Numbered from the stretch's first letter, positions 12,309 through 28,586 are shown. The stretch: 64,000 bases of DNA from Paramecium pentaurelia (GCA_905183005.1 CAJJDO010000065.1:124001-188000), one strand, 5' to 3'. Numbers and translations are program-made. The notes: generated by a model not told the origin, from the sequence alone.

Positions 12309-12991
12309 TCATAATTTCCAAGCCATTTTCATTATTAACACAAAATGTTCATCATTATCAACTGAAGCTGAAACTGCAGCATAATAATCACACCATTCCT
12401 AATATGTCAATTACCCATTTCTATCCACATCTCCAAAATTAACAAGGAATTCATCAAACACTTACTGTTCTGTCATTTAACCATTCTTAACCTTTGGATG
12501 TAATTTAGTATTGTAAACACCTCTAAAATATATTCAAAAATCTCACTTTAAATCATCTGCTGTAATGTATCCATCTCCTGTCTTATCAAATTTTCTGAAA
12601 GCCTGATCTACTATAGCTTTTCTAGTTGGATTCAATTACCCCTACAATATAAATATTTATTACTCTTATAGAAACTAAGAATTCATCAAAATCAATAGTT
12701 CCACTCCTATCTCTATCCATAGCAGCAAATAAGATCTACAATAAAAAAATATGATTACATCAATTTCATTCCAAGACAATTAAACTCCATTTTCACCCAG
12801 ACCTACCTTTAATTCATTTTTATCTAATTTTCTATTCCCATCATATGAATCAAGACATCTAAAGCAGACTCCCAACTGTCTAATTGTCTTCGATCCCCTA
12901 GCTTATAAAGCATCACGAACTCTTTTAAGTACTAAATTCTCAATTATAAAATCATACGAATTTGAGCAGCTTCCTATTATTATCTATTCAT
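12309..12991 (-). CDS. Calcyphosin-like EF-hand protein
   Basis: About 195 residues with four EF-hand regions: DSYDGNRKLDKNEL, DRDRSGTIDFDEF, DKTGDGYITADDL and DVDRNGQLTYQEW. Order and C-terminus (VDNDEHFVLIMKMAWKL) match the calcyphosin family, cytosolic calcium sensors often linked to cilia. Loops 2, 3 and 4 keep the acidic positions needed to bind calcium; loop 1 is less canonical. Four introns: 12932-12957, 12736-12758, 12642-12663 and 12523-12546, all needed to keep the family alignment. ATG at 12991, TGA at 12309-12311. An open in-frame extension exists upstream but its composition looks noncoding. Confidence 0.9.
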
Positions 12992-14004
12992 AATATAAAA
13001 TTAATTAAAATAATTAGCAGTTTCATGAAATAAATAAACCAAATTAATATCATAAAATTTTACAAATCTATATATAAATCCCTTTTCAATTTTAAGTTCA
13101 CTCAAAATATCTTCAAAATAATCCACCAAAATTTTTAAGAAATATAACAATTCTATATATAAAAACCAAAATTAATTTACTTTAATTTTCTATATGTTGG
13201 ATTCAATTTAACAAATATTTATACATTTTTTCTACTAATTAATAAATTATAATTGATTAAGCAGTCTTGACTCAATAATTTTTTATTAAAAAAACTTTTT
13301 ATAAAATAAATTTTTAGACATTGAATCTGAGAATATATTGAAACATGATAAATCGAACACTATTATCTACTGTCCTTCGCCAAAAATATTAATTAATATT
13401 AGTCTATATAAAATAATAAATCTTGAGAGAAATTGAAATCTCTGATTAATCATCTTTTTTTATGACTATTCTTAGCCTTGATTATTTTTTCTAAAGTACA
13501 ATATAAAGAGTTTTTTACTTAAAGAATTATGCTATTTTTATTTTTGAGTTTATAAACAATAATTTAATTATCAAATCTTTAATTTTAAACCATATTTTTT
13601 CTTAATGTTTCAAATGCAAACGTAAATGAAATATAATTTTAACAATAGTGATTTATAAAGCAACAAAAATAATTGTATTATTTAATATGATTGAAATTTA
13701 ATTAGAAAAAATATAATGAATAAGTACTTCAATTTAAATACATCAATCCCAATCTAAATTCTTTGTACTACAAAAATATAATAATTTATATAATTTATAT
13801 ATTATATAAGGTATTGGATTGACCAAAATGTTATTTATGTAATTCTTTAATTAACTATATATTTATTATGTTTTATTTAAATTAATACATAGATAAGATG
13901 TAATTTTTATTGATTTTGAATCTATCTGCAATGTTATTTAAATATGAGTAATAAATTAAATATATACAATTTTCTATGTTAAAGTGCAGAGTAAATAAAA
14001 TTAT
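12992..14004. other. Long intergenic region, about 1 kb
   Basis: Very AT-rich. Reading frames can be followed on the minus strand next to the calcyphosin gene, but their make-up (Phe, Tyr, Ile, Asn) is what AT-rich noncoding DNA gives when TGA is the only stop. I see no conserved motif, RNA gene or repeat. It separates divergent genes and so should hold both promoters. Confidence 0.6.
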
Positions 14005-15100
14005 ATGGTAGATGTTCAAACGATATAATTAGAATTAAATACATTAATAGATTATTATTTATTAAATATGGGATTTCAATCTAAATCTTAAAATTAAAAT
14101 TCTTCATCGACTGATGACAAATAATCTTTTAAAGTTAATCAATCTTCTGATTCTGATTAACATGATTAAATTATGTTGAAGAAAAATTAACTTTAAAAAA
14201 TTAGAAAACCTTTAGCAAAAAGAAAAATTAGTAATTGGGGTTCAGGAAGACCTTCTAAAAGCACAAAAATTAAAGATGATCCTAGATAGAATTTATAATT
14301 TATGAATGAGGCTCTTTCTAGTTTATGGTTTGGTAGAGATATCTCAATGAAAATGATTATATATTTATGTAAGATGGGAAACATGATATCTAAAGTTGTT
14401 ACAGGAGTACCTGCCTCAAAAATAAGGAAAGGTTTTATGAAATATGATTAAAATACTCATTAGGATAAAAAAAAATACTCAATTTAACTCAAGAAAGATT
14501 TAAAAGTAAATAATGTTCATATATATATATTAGAATAAAAATTCAAGACTTCTTGAATATCTTAATTATCCAGAAGATACAACTTATTTGTTTTTAGAAA
14601 AGAATAGCAATTGTGAAGATAAATTATAATTAAATAATATATCAGAAGAAACTAAAGTTGGTTTAGAAGTAGTAATGAAATCACTTTCTAAGAACTTTGT
14701 TCATACCTATAAATTTATTGTTAAAGAATACTTTTAAAATTAACATGATTTTATTGAAAATAATTTGGTGGATAATATAGTGAGAAAACTAGTTGAGAAT
14801 TATTAACATCATAAAATGATATTTGATAGATAATTAATTCATGAATTAACAAAAGATGATTTTGCTCTTATTAATGATATTGTAATAAAATTAATTTATA
14901 TTATATAGGAATCTAATCCACTTTAAGCACAAATTCACTTGTTTTAAAATTCAAGTATTAGAAATATAAACTTCTTTACAAATACATTTAATGATCAAGT
15001 AGAAGAAATTAAAAAAAATTCATGTTGGATTAGATAATTTATTTAAGGATTTATTGAAATTTTGTAAAATTGTGATCCATTAAATACAACCAATTTATGA
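14005..15100 (+). CDS. Orphan protein with a basic AT-hook-like patch
   Basis: About 355 residues, no family recognised. A basic region near residue 65 contains KRKISNWGSGRPSKSTK, with a GRP core like an AT-hook, which could bind DNA; this is weak evidence. The rest looks alpha-helical and soluble, without membrane segments. One 28-nt intron at 14506-14533. ATG at 14005, TGA at 15098-15100. Protein-like codon use and a clean splice site support a real gene. Confidence 0.7.
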
Positions 15101-15324
15101 TAACTGTCAAATAATTGAATATAATTATAATTAATAAACTAATTGATTGCAAAATCTAATTATATAATCTTTAAATAAAAAGTATTTATAAATATGATTT
15201 TATGGCATTCCAATATTCTAATTAGTTTATTCACAATCTGGAAGAACTAAATAGTACTGTTTAATTTTTTAAAATATAATTAAGAGTGTTTTAATTATAT
15301 AGTTTTAATTATATATATTATATA

Positions 15325-18076
<2,752 letters not shown>

Positions 18077-18152
18077 TAATTTATATAATGAATAATTATT
18101 ATTATTAGTATATTATTAATTTTAATTTATTAATTGAACACGACATTAAATT

Positions 18153-18666
18153 ATGCAAACCCCAGAATAAATCAAAGTGGAATCGAAAACTTGGAAAACT
18201 ATATATCCTCCTTATATTGATTCAACATTAACTACAGCATAAGGTAGTGATATAAAATCTATAATATAGGTAGAAGATTAGGAAAATCTAATTGTGTTCC
18301 TCATCCATAAATGATGGAGATATCTTAATGTCTAAGTTCACTTGGATTGAGACATGTGATTGATGTACTCAATAAATTTATTTAAGTAACATGCAGGATA
18401 TCCTAGGGATATTTTCTAATAAGGTAGAATTAAAGTTCGTCTTTATGCTGAAGATAAAAAGCCATATAATCCATAAATTAAATGCAGTATTATATTACTT
18501 AATATTAGAGCATACTCTATTATAATCAATAGCAAAAATGATTAAATCAATACCAAATAGAAAAGTAGAAGTTCCTCCTTATCTTGCATAAATGGAAATT
18601 GAAAAATAGAATAAGCCAGTTTAAAAAAAGTAAACTTCAAATAAAAAAAAGCATAAAAATGCATGA
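18153..18666 (+). CDS. SRP19: Signal recognition particle 19 kDa protein
   Basis: About 147 residues. SRP19 binds SRP RNA and primes it for SRP54 in secretory targeting. Family hallmarks: IYPPYIDSTLTTAQGRRLGK near the N-terminus (equivalent to IYPAYLNS..AEGRRI), then GYPRDIFQQGRIKVRL, and a Lys-rich C-terminal tail (KKKHKNA). Three introns: 18244-18269 (within the GRR motif), 18365-18386 and 18487-18508. ATG at 18153, TGA at 18664-18666. It lies 76 bp after the kinase stop on the same strand. Confidence 0.92.
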
Positions 18667-18750
18667 GATTTTGTGTTCAAAGATTATTATATTTTTAAGA
18701 AATTCAATTAATTTATTTTATCGTTATAGTTGTGCAATAATTAAAAATAA

Positions 18751-19618
18751 ATGAAGAATTATAATCCAAAGTAAAATAACAAACCTAATCTATGTAAAAT
18801 TATAAATCATAAAAGCATAGATTATAACTGATCTTCGACATTTGGAGGATATGGATAGACAGGATATTGAATAATAAAAAATATTGAAATTATAATTATC
18901 CAGAATAGAAAATTTGAAAAAGGAGTATTCTAAAAAAGAATAAGAAATTTGTAAATTAGAATAATAAGTGGAATAATTTAAAATATATTATGAAAAATAT
19001 GAAAATGTGAAGAAATTACTTGAATCAGCTTTAGAATAATTAGAGAAAATTGAAAATTAAAATAAATAGCTTTAAAAAAAACTAAGTGACTTTTAAGAAT
19101 CTTATGCTAAATTAGAATTAACACATTAAACACTTTTAGTTGATTTTAATAATGCAATAATGGAAAAAGAAGTAAATCAGATCTCTCAAAATAGTAGTCT
19201 AAGATTAGAACTTAATGAACTTAAATCATAATATAATTAAAAGATATAGCATATGGAATCAGAAATCTAGAAGTATAAACAAATTATACAAGAGAGAGAT
19301 ATGCTAAATAATAATTTAACTATTCAATTAAATACATAAACAAAATAAATTTTATAGTATAAATAATAGGCTAAAAATGTTGATCTAATTTTGAAAAATC
19401 ATATAGTTTCTACTAAATAATAATAAAATTCTTATCCTTAATCGATATGTGATACAGAATATAAAGAAGATTAAAATTTAAAAATATTATGTTCTTAATT
19501 AACTTAAGATTATGATGAAGCTGTTAAAAGAATATAATAATTTGAAAGGTAATTAACAGAATATAGAACAGAAAATCTAGAATTAAAAAAATATATTCAA
19601 TATTTAACTGATAAATGA
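18751..19618 (+). CDS. Coiled-coil protein, unknown family
   Basis: About 280 residues, nearly all coiled coil (many Glu, Lys and Gln; Gln largely from TAA/TAG). No named domain. One 22-nt intron at 18794-18815; choosing the first AG keeps the frame, the next AG breaks it. ATG 18751, TGA 19616-19618, only 84 bp after SRP19. Could be a cytoskeletal or basal-body component by composition, but nothing specific shows this. Confidence 0.7.
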
Positions 19619-19667
19619 TATATATATAGTAATTAACATTTAAGTTTCATACATAAAAGTATATATT

Positions 19668-20666
19668 TCAATTGTATAATTGTTTCATATATGATTCCCA
19701 TTCTGAATTTGGAACTCCTTTCTTTACGATTTCATCATATAAAGAACTTATCATCATTTTATGGATTTTATTATTTTCTGGTATTTGACTTTTTATTTTT
19801 ATTACTAAATCATAAAATTCTCTTTTTGATGTATTTGTTTGGCTTTATTCTTAAGCTAATTATTTTAGATAACAAACTTTGACTAATTTCTTGATATCAG
19901 GATCTTCATATTATTTTGAAAGCTACCTTAATCTTCTAAAGGTATCATTATTATCTGAATTATTTAGTATTTCTTAAGCTAAATTTATCATAATTTAATA
20001 TTCTTAATTAGATTTTAATATTGATATCAATTTTTATATTTTATTATTAATAGCACTAACAGTCTAATTTGAAATTATAGTGCTTTCATCTGATTCAAAA
20101 GAATTATTGTTTTATTTTTAATATAATTTAATTGGTAATGATCTTTATTTTTAAAAACTTTCATATGAATTTGTTTATTATGATTCTGATTGATTTTTGT
20201 AAATTTATTATTAATCAGATAATGTCTTTGAATATAATATATCCTTTTTCTCATTTGATTTAATAGTCATTTATTCCATAAATTCTCCTAACAATTTAAT
20301 TATCTAATAAACTTCATCTGATACTTTTTCACTTTGATCTACCATATTTAATAATACTTGATATTCTTAATTGATTAATATTAAATCCTACTTAATAACT
20401 TATCTTATAGAGTTATCCTTACAAATGAGCAATTATGAATATTTTTCTAATGAAGCTATTACTTTCTTCTTTAGTTAAATAGCTGCATTAGTTAATTATT
20501 TATCATTATTTGGTTCTTTTATAATGTCTTGAGATCTTAGTAATATTAGTTGTTAATTTATTAAATCATCAGTAAATTTCTCTTCAATAAAAGGAATAGC
20601 AGAAATATCTAACAACAGACTTTTTTCATTTTATTATATTCCAGAATAGTCTAGGAAATCTTGCAT
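19668..20666 (-). CDS. Orphan helical protein, intronless
   Basis: 332 residues in one uninterrupted frame from ATG at 20666 to TGA at 19668-19670. Gln/Ser-rich, with an N-terminal helical half (residues 1-150), a low-complexity Gln/Ser linker, and a helical C-terminal part (about 200-332). Layout with a helical head resembles trafficking adaptors such as GAT-domain proteins, but no diagnostic motif was seen, so I leave it unnamed. It converges with the coiled-coil gene; the stops are 49 bp apart. Confidence 0.72.
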
Positions 20667-21301
20667 TTACAAAAAGGTGAAGGGATTTTAAAGAATAATT
20701 TATTATTTAATATTAGAATTATAATAAAACGCATAATTGATATTTTATGATGAATCATGAAGATTATTATTGATATTTAAATAGATAATAATAATTGATT
20801 GATAATCTTTATAAGAACTTAGATTTATTATATCTGAAAGATAATTAATTATAATATTTATATATAATATTTTTATCCTAATTATGAATATTAAAATCAA
20901 AAATTTATCTTTTGATATTTTTATAGTTTTGTATGGATGTAAAATAAGTACTTTTTGTATATTTATAATCTGGACAAAATGTAAATGAATATTATTTAAT
21001 TATTTTTTTTCTGTTTTGTTTAACTTAGAATGTATAAAAACATAAATTTTGATAATGTTTAATATTTATCATAAGTATGAATTCTAAATAAATATTCTTA
21101 ACTTTGAAATCTTTATTAGTTTCTTATAAATCTTTATTATTTAATAATTAAATATGTTATTTATATTAAATTTATTTTGAAGAAACACAATAATCAAAAA
21201 TAAAAACTATACAAATAAATTTACAATATCATTGATTATTATAAGATTATAAAATAAAATTTTAAAATTAATTCTTAAACTATATATATTAATTATAATA
21301 A
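20667..21301. other. Intergenic, about 635 bp
   Basis: AT-rich spacer between divergent genes, with long A/T runs and no convincing reading frame, RNA gene or repeat. Expected to carry the promoters of the orphan (-) and NDUFS8 (+) genes. Confidence 0.6.
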
Positions 21302-22145
21302 ATGTTGACTAAATTGCTTTTAAAGGCAAGACAAGCTAGTTTTTGTGGTAATTGTTAATAGAAGAAATCATAGTTTATATCAAAAATTCTGTCAATTATC
21401 ATGTTGCTAATAGCTAAGATCCTAATAATAAATTTGCTACTCCTTAGTTTAATTCAAGCATTCTTGATTTTGATAAGGATCAAGAAAATAATGTGTAAAT
21501 GCATTACTACTAAGGTATTAACTATTATAATATTAATTAGGTAAATTTATGCCTGATGAATTGGATTGGACTGATGTTTGGGAAACTGCATATTAAAATT
21601 TTACATAACCAGAATATTTATATCACTTTTGGTTTTGCGGTGTATTGTATTGTTTTGAGCCTGAATGGACAATTAATTATCCATATGAAAAAGGTCCACT
21701 TTCACCACTTTTTAGAGGAGAACATGCATTAAGAAGATATCCTACAGGTGAAGAAAGGTAATTTTCTTAAAAATATAAAATAGATGTATTGCTTGCAAAT
21801 TGTGTTAAAGTGCTTGTCCAGCCAGAGCAATTACAATAGAAACAGAACCAAGACCAGATAATTCTAGGTGTATATTTAATTTTTGATATCTTATTAGACG
21901 TACAGTACGTTATGATATTGATATGACTAAATGCATTTATTGTGGATTTTGTTAGGAAGCTTGTCCTGTCGATGCAATTGTTGAAGTATTAATTAATTAT
22001 TTAAATCAAGGGACCTAATTATGAATACACAACATATCAACATGAGGATTTATTTTATGATAAATTTAAGCTTCTTGAAAATGGTGATAAGTGGGAACCT
22101 TAAATTGCTAGAAATATTGAATATTTAATAACAAGAAAATATTGA
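21302..22145 (+). CDS. NDUFS8: Mitochondrial complex I subunit NDUFS8 (TYKY)
   Basis: Nuclear-encoded iron-sulfur subunit carrying two [4Fe-4S] clusters that pass electrons toward ubiquinone. Both motifs are intact: CIACKLCQSACP and CIYCGFCQEACP, preceded by the family block [18 protein letters not shown] basic N-terminus ([13 protein letters not shown]) fits a mitochondrial targeting peptide. The stretch before the conserved core is longer than in animals and unrecognised. Five introns: 21348-21373, 21515-21540, 21758-21783 (just before the first cysteine), 21868-21897 and 21986-22010. ATG 21302, TGA 22143-22145. Confidence 0.95.
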
Positions 22146-22184
22146 TTTATTATTTCAAATAAAAAAGATAAATATTGTATAGGA

Positions 22185-25100
22185 TCAATTTTATAGTTTA
22201 ATATCTTATTAAATAAAGCTGATTATGTAGGCATTTTCTACTAGTCTATCATAGGGTAGTAGAGTTAATAATCTTTTGCTTTATTAATAGGATTGCCTCA
22301 CTTTTCTCATGGACAATACCATCATTATCATTGATATTGTCATAAGGAGTCCTGAAAAGGCTACCATTATTATGTTAATATCTATATTATTTTATATTTG
22401 TTCTTAGATTTGATTAGTTAATGTAGAAACAATAACAAAAAATCCCATTGAGTCATATAATCTTTCAATCTATGAAGTAACTTAGTAATAATTGGATATT
22501 AAATATTCTTTTGAACTATTACCTACAATATCTTGAAAAAATCTTAATTATTAATCACATAAGTCAGCAAATGTCACACTCAATCCTCTCATTAGAATTG
22601 AATAGCTTGTACATTAATCATAGGAAAATAGATCATCATAAGCCTAAAAACCAGACCTTATATATCATTATGTTTATATTTACAATGAGTAATTAAAAAT
22701 GTCACAAGCAGCCTTTGTAAGTATATTATAGATTATTTGATCTTATTAATAAAGTTATAATCTTTTTTTTAATTCTGTAAGTTTAATAACAGTTGAATTT
22801 TATATATTTATTTAAACTTCAGTAATGTTTGTATTTATAAATACAACTGTTTAAGCAAAGGCTTAAGTTAATTCATGATATGCTTAGGAAAATATGATTT
22901 TATCATTAAACTCTGTAATTATGGTATTGATTGTATCATTATGCAAAATATAGCTACCAACAAAATAAATAGAACAAACAATTATCAATATCAAAACAAA
23001 CAAGAAAAAGATTATTTGTATTGAATTATTCTCTATAAATAAATAATAATAATAATATAATTACTTAGTTATTTAATTCTTTTTCCTACTTTCTAATATT
23101 TTTCCAATAATGCATGACTGTTTTATCTCATGAAGGCTTAATTTATGATAGAATCAAAGCTATCTTCATTAGTTTCACCTCTCCTAAATTTAGAAGAATT
23201 CATTAATGAATATAATGTAGAAAATATTATATACTACTCTTAGATTACATCAGTTGTAAAAGTACTAAATAGTTTATATACTTTAGTTTTCATCTAAATA
23301 ATTTCTATACACTTATAGGCATACCACGATATAAATAAGACGAGCGCAATTTCTTCAGCGATTACTCTATAAAACATAGTCATAAATAATATAATTAATT
23401 TACATATACTAAATATTTGTTATATTCTAAGTTGTATCAGCTTAATACAAGACTTCAACAATTAATTAGAAATCCTTAGTATTGTTTAAATACTCAGATT
23501 CAATTACAATAGTATTTTCTTACATTAAATTAGCCATCTATTGAATCATATCGACAATCTTCTATTTTAAAGGTTTACTTAATAAATTTGATATTTCTGG
23601 TATATTTTATAATGTATTATCAATATTTTTAATTTCTTATTAAAAGAAATCTAAACATATTTATTACAGTTCTTAAAATTAGAAAATATTTGAATTATTT
23701 TTGTAATAATGTGAAATAATAAATTCGTTATAAAAGTATGATAATTGATATGGTAAATTTTAATTAAGTTAATTTAGTTAAACTTTTTCATAATTATTTT
23801 AAAAAACTAAAAAATTTACAACATAACAACTTATTATTGTGCTATAAAATAATATTAAAATAATAGCCAATTTCTTATGAATAATTGTCTAATCACTTAT
23901 GCAATCTTTCATTTATCTTTTAAGAGATGTTTGATTATTTTATGAAGATCTACTTCCAATAGACATATTATTTTAATTTTATAATTTCCCTTATTTTTAA
24001 ATATCATCTAATTTAACAACAGATGTAATTATTTATTCATCTTATTGTTATAATTATTATTCTGGAAGTAAATATTCATCATCTTAAGCATATTAAATTA
24101 ATTAAATTTGTTAATGATTTGTAGTATTTGTGATGTTAACAGTGGCTAATTGATGTTTAACTTCATCAATCATTCTTTATTCTTCTTATAAGAGATCATA
24201 TTCTAAATCACAATCTATTACCCAAGGGGAATTTTGTACACTTATTTATTCTCTATAACTAGTAGAATTTTAAAATTACGAAATATTGAATTACTATGAT
24301 GTTCTCCCTCTTAATTATATTATCTATTTACTAGTAATTTTTTAATTAGGGAGCAATCTAAAATCTTGCAATTCTAATATTACTAATCTAATAAATTATA
24401 AATATAATAATACTTCAAATTTATAGTTACTAAACTTACAACATGTAATGTAACTTAATAGATAGCATTATCTGTTGGTTAATTCTCAAAATTCCTATAT
24501 ATCTATTTTTAAATATAATTTTTAGATATCCCCTTTGAAATTTAAGATTATGACATACTCCTACATTAAGATATTATAGGTATAATAAATTAACATTCAA
24601 ATTTTCTATCTAATTTCTCAAAATTTTCATCATAAATTTCATCCCAAATCTTAGCCAAATCAGGAATAAAAAATAAACAATCTAAATTTCTTAATTGTCC
24701 TATTTATATTCCTAAATTCTTTTAAAACATTTCTTCAAATATATTTTATGTTATTTCTTCTATTTATCCTTTCTCATTTAACATCATATATCCAAATGTT
24801 AAATTAACTGGTGTAATTAAAGCTGTAGCTCCAAACTCTGTTGGACTAGTCTCTATTCTCAATCTTGTATTTATAGGTATCAAAAATTATCCCTTATTTT
24901 TTCCTAATATTACTCTAACTTCAGATCTAACAACAATAATTCTCCCTCTCTCTACAAAATTATCCAAATATTTATCATGATCATCTGCTATTATTTATGG
25001 CATAAATCTATGAATATTTTAATCTTTTATTTCTTCATCTTTAAATCCTATAGCTTATTAGAATGATCTTGTATATCTTAATACATTTCCTCTTGGTTGT

Positions 25101-27111
25101 AATAATGTTATTTGTATAACACAACTTCCTGGATCAAATATTGTCTTCTCAATAGAATGCATAAATTATTGAACTAATTTTCCTTCTTATCTATATAATT
25201 TTGGTCTAGTTTTATTAAATTATAGATATTTTGAAAATACATTATACAAAGCATCACATTCATTTGAAAGTGGATTTATTTAAAATGCATTTTATAATTA
25301 AGTTTCTACAAATGATATATTCTTTAATATATTAAATCCTATTATTACTAATTAATCAATATCAATAATTGATGTTAAAATTAATCCATACCATTCCTAT
25401 ATATATTATCATTATTTTACCTTAAATTGACGAGCAATAAATATAATATTCTATTTAATCACTGATAATGATTCTTCATATTAATAAACTCTCTTGAAAA
25501 CATATTTCTAATTTTTTAAATCATTTTTCTTTACTAAACTATCAAATTCTTCTAATGCATCATATTTTAATTTATATATAATTGCTTTTTCTTTCAAAGC
25601 CATTTCCTTTATTATAATTAATATTTTACTTAAGTTGACAATGAAAGTCGAATCACTTCATAAATTGCTTATGTAGGTAATTTCTTAACTTAAACTAAAA
25701 AGTAAATATATATTAAAGCTAAATAAGTATCTTAAGTTTCTAGAATTTCATCCTCTAAAGTTTAAGCTATCAATTCTTTTGCAAATACTTTCATTTCATC
25801 AATTGAATCAAATTTAAAATTATCTCTATCAGCAAATTCTTCACAAAAGCATTTAAATTTCATCTTTATTTGTTTTTATAATTTTCTTTCTCTATTTAAT
25901 GAACAATATCGTAAATGATTTGTTATAAATGAATACATAGCTAATGCTTCTAATGGATCTAAAGATCTTTATTCCTTCTTTAATTTAATTTATTTTTTAA
26001 ATAAATAATAAATTACTCTAAGTTATTTTTCTAAAGATTATGATGATGAAAATTTCAACGACTTTAATTTCTATCTCTCTATTATTATTTTTAAAATAAA
26101 AGAAAGTAAAGGATATTCAAATAACATCAATTCTATAAGATTTAAATCAAATCCTATATTTCTATATTATGCAATCAATAATGTAATTTCATATATCAAA
26201 ATATAGGATGATATATGTAATTATAATCTTGAAAATTGAATTTCTACAAATATAAGTTAATTGTAACTCATAATTATATTAGCAAACAAAAAAATAATGT
26301 AAAATACTTAAATTATGATGGATTAAACTTCTAAACCTAAAAGAATTATTAGTAAAGTTTGAAAAGCAAATATAATATGAACCTTTTATGTATTAAATGT
26401 TCCTAAAAAATCTTATTTTTTCATTTTGAATTCAAAACTATGTAGATCAATAAAAAAACTAAAGATTATTTATAGTGTGATCGAAAAAACACTCACAGTA
26501 GTAACAAAAAGAATGAACTAAGTAGGTTAATCTAATAAAAACAAATTATACTTGTCATTGAATAATATGATAGAATATGAAAATGTGAATATTAGAGTGG
26601 AATTCTAATTATTGGTTGATATATTTGCAAGTATATAGAAATGAATTTTTTTATTTTCCTATTTTTTTCAATTTATTTTGTTTAATTCTAAAATATTCAA
26701 GATGATATTTTACAAGTTCAAGAGGCATTTCAAACATTTATTAATTCTTTTTTATAATAATGCCTGTGTTTCCAATTAAATTCATAAAAAACATAAATGT
26801 ACAAAGGGTCAGCACAAATCCTATAAGCATATACACAATATGCACTTCAATATATTCACCAATAATTGAATAAAGCCTAAAATTTATATATCATGAATTA
26901 AAAACCGAAATAAATTAAATATTGAATGAATTGGCTTGAAATAATTTGCGTTGTTGAGTACATTTATTGATTGAGTTATCAATGAAAATAACTAAATATT
27001 TTCCATAATTAGTAACACCAGAGATAATTCAAAAGACTTTCTCCATAATCCTTTTATAGTAAGGAACTGTTGAATGTAAAAGATTTTGGCTTACAGAAGA
27101 AAATTTCTCAT
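22185..27111 (-). CDS. TmcB-like PAS-domain multi-pass membrane protein
   Basis: About 1500 residues. The N-terminal third has many hydrophobic segments (ESLVLLIMENIQ-type helices; MLIGFVLTLCTFMFFMNLIG). The middle is cytosolic and helical, followed by a PAS-like domain (RYTRSFQQAIGFKDEEI, NIHRFMPQIIADDHDKYLD). The C-terminal part has more membrane helices and ends in a basic segment (SMRKVRQSYQQSKRLLTLL). This order is that of the large ciliate family related to Tiny macrocysts protein B. Introns I can place: 26877-26905, 26688-26713, 26532-26551, 25607-25629, 25397-25420 and 23033-23064; others between 22590 and 24500 are not resolved. Start at 27111 is the best ATG. Stop at 22185-22187, 39 bp from the NDUFS8 stop. 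Confidence 0.78.
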
Positions 27112-27960
27112 TTCACTTTTATTATGAGGAGAGAATTTAAAATTATTTTTAATGATTTTTTAATATATATTTGTTTTTCTTAACTTACTTCTGTTTTTTG
27201 CTGAAATTATTATAACTATCAAATAAGTTATTTCTTTACATATTTTTACCCTTTATTGACATAAGATTCATTGTTAAGTAAAAAATAATAAAAATCATAA
27301 GATATCAGAAAATTCAAATTTCGAATAATGTAAATAATTAATAATACTTAATTTTGTATTTATGATTTGATCATAATCAGTCTTCTAAATAATTCAAAAA
27401 CATAATAAGAATTAGTCATGCTTAATTATTATTTCAATAAATATACTTTATCCATATCTTTATATTACTATCAGACTAAGTGTATAATTAAAGGATAAAA
27501 TATAATTTAATAATAATATTCTAAATTAATTCACATAAGATATAATAAAATCATATTATATATATGTTTTTAGCAGCAATTAAGTAAAATCAATATGGAT
27601 TTACAATAATTTTCAAGTTTTATTAAAAAAGGATGTTGAAAATAATAATTAATAATATATCCCTTATCATTAAAGATATATTTTAAAAATTAATTTAGTT
27701 CAAGAATATGATCATTCTTATTAGATAATATAGATAAGAATAAGTTAATAAAATATGTTCATACTAATTTTGAATTCATGAGGATTAGTTAATTAATGAT
27801 TTATGAACTTCATTATTATTTAAAACCCTTCTGATATAAAATAAAAAGTCATTCCTAATATTGAAATTCAGATGCTAATCTACAATAATACCTTCTGATT
27901 TAAATTAGAAGAAAGGTATTTCAATAGAATTATTAAAAAATGAATGAATAAACTTTTTTA
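27112..27960. other. Intergenic, about 850 bp
   Basis: Low-GC stretch upstream of the TmcB-like gene. A loose inverted repeat with one bulge lies near 27887-27920 (ATACCTTCT against AGAAAGGTAT). No gene or RNA recognised. A short plus-strand frame overlapping the TmcB start is antisense and was rejected. Confidence 0.5.
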
Positions 27961-28551
27961 TCATTTTATACAATTATTATAATTCAACTATATGAATGTA
28001 TTTCTTATTTAATTATTGTTAAATTAAGTAATTTCTATTTTATTGATAGCTTTAGTGTCATTAAAAATTAATGATGAATAATTAATCAATAGATTAGCTT
28101 CCTCATCCATCTTGAATTCATTTTTGTAATTCTCATTTATAAAATGATTAATTACATCATAAATTGCCATATCTTAGATTAATAAATATAATCTCAACAT
28201 TATAAGTTTACCTTATTGTATTAATATTTAATTAAAATCTTCTGATAAATCCTGATAATATATTACTATTTTTCAAACATGATTTTGAATTACAATTTTT
28301 CTATAATATCCTCTTATATTTCAATAAATTTATGGTTGAATTTTGTGTCTATTCTATAATTTAATTTTTTATGGAATTATTAATCATAATATATTGTTGT
28401 TAATAAACTAATTTGCTTAATTATTAATATATAGAACTAAATAATCTATTAATTACAAAAGTTAGCTAATTTGAGATAAGATTAAATAATATTTCTAAGT
28501 ATATTTTTATGATTATTATTATATTTTATGAAATATTGAAATTAAATTCAT
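27961..28551 (-). CDS. Possible small orphan protein
   Basis: About 183 residues if introns at 28437-28456 (20 nt) and 28193-28211 (19 nt) are removed; both have GTA..AG ends and each switches the frame into a long open one. The C-terminal half (NENYKNEFKMDEEANLL) looks protein-like, the N-terminal half is Gln/Ile-rich. GC is low, so chance cannot be excluded. If the ATG at 28551 is right, it starts 35 bp from the divergent MYST gene. No domain recognised. Confidence 0.45.
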
Positions 28552-28586
28552 TAATAAATTTATCATAAAATTGTGAAATTGTGAAA

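Noticed and set aside
12992..13250. In-frame upstream extension of the calcyphosin gene
   Set aside because: Open only because TGA is rare; composition is Phe/Tyr/Ile/Asn-rich as in noncoding AT-rich DNA, and the family begins near the chosen ATG.
22411..22696. Plus-strand frame continuing past NDUFS8
   Set aside because: Antisense to the C-terminal part of the TmcB-like gene, whose membrane helix and basic tail end at 22185.
26641..26925. Plus-strand ORF that looks like a small secreted protein with signal peptide (MNFFIFLFFSIYFV)
   Set aside because: The minus strand here carries the N-terminal membrane region of the TmcB-like gene, with introns that restore a long coherent frame; the plus ORF is its antisense.
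26982..27155. Plus-strand ORF of 57 codons (MKITKYFPQLVTPEIIQ)
   Set aside because: Antisense to the first exon of the TmcB-like gene.
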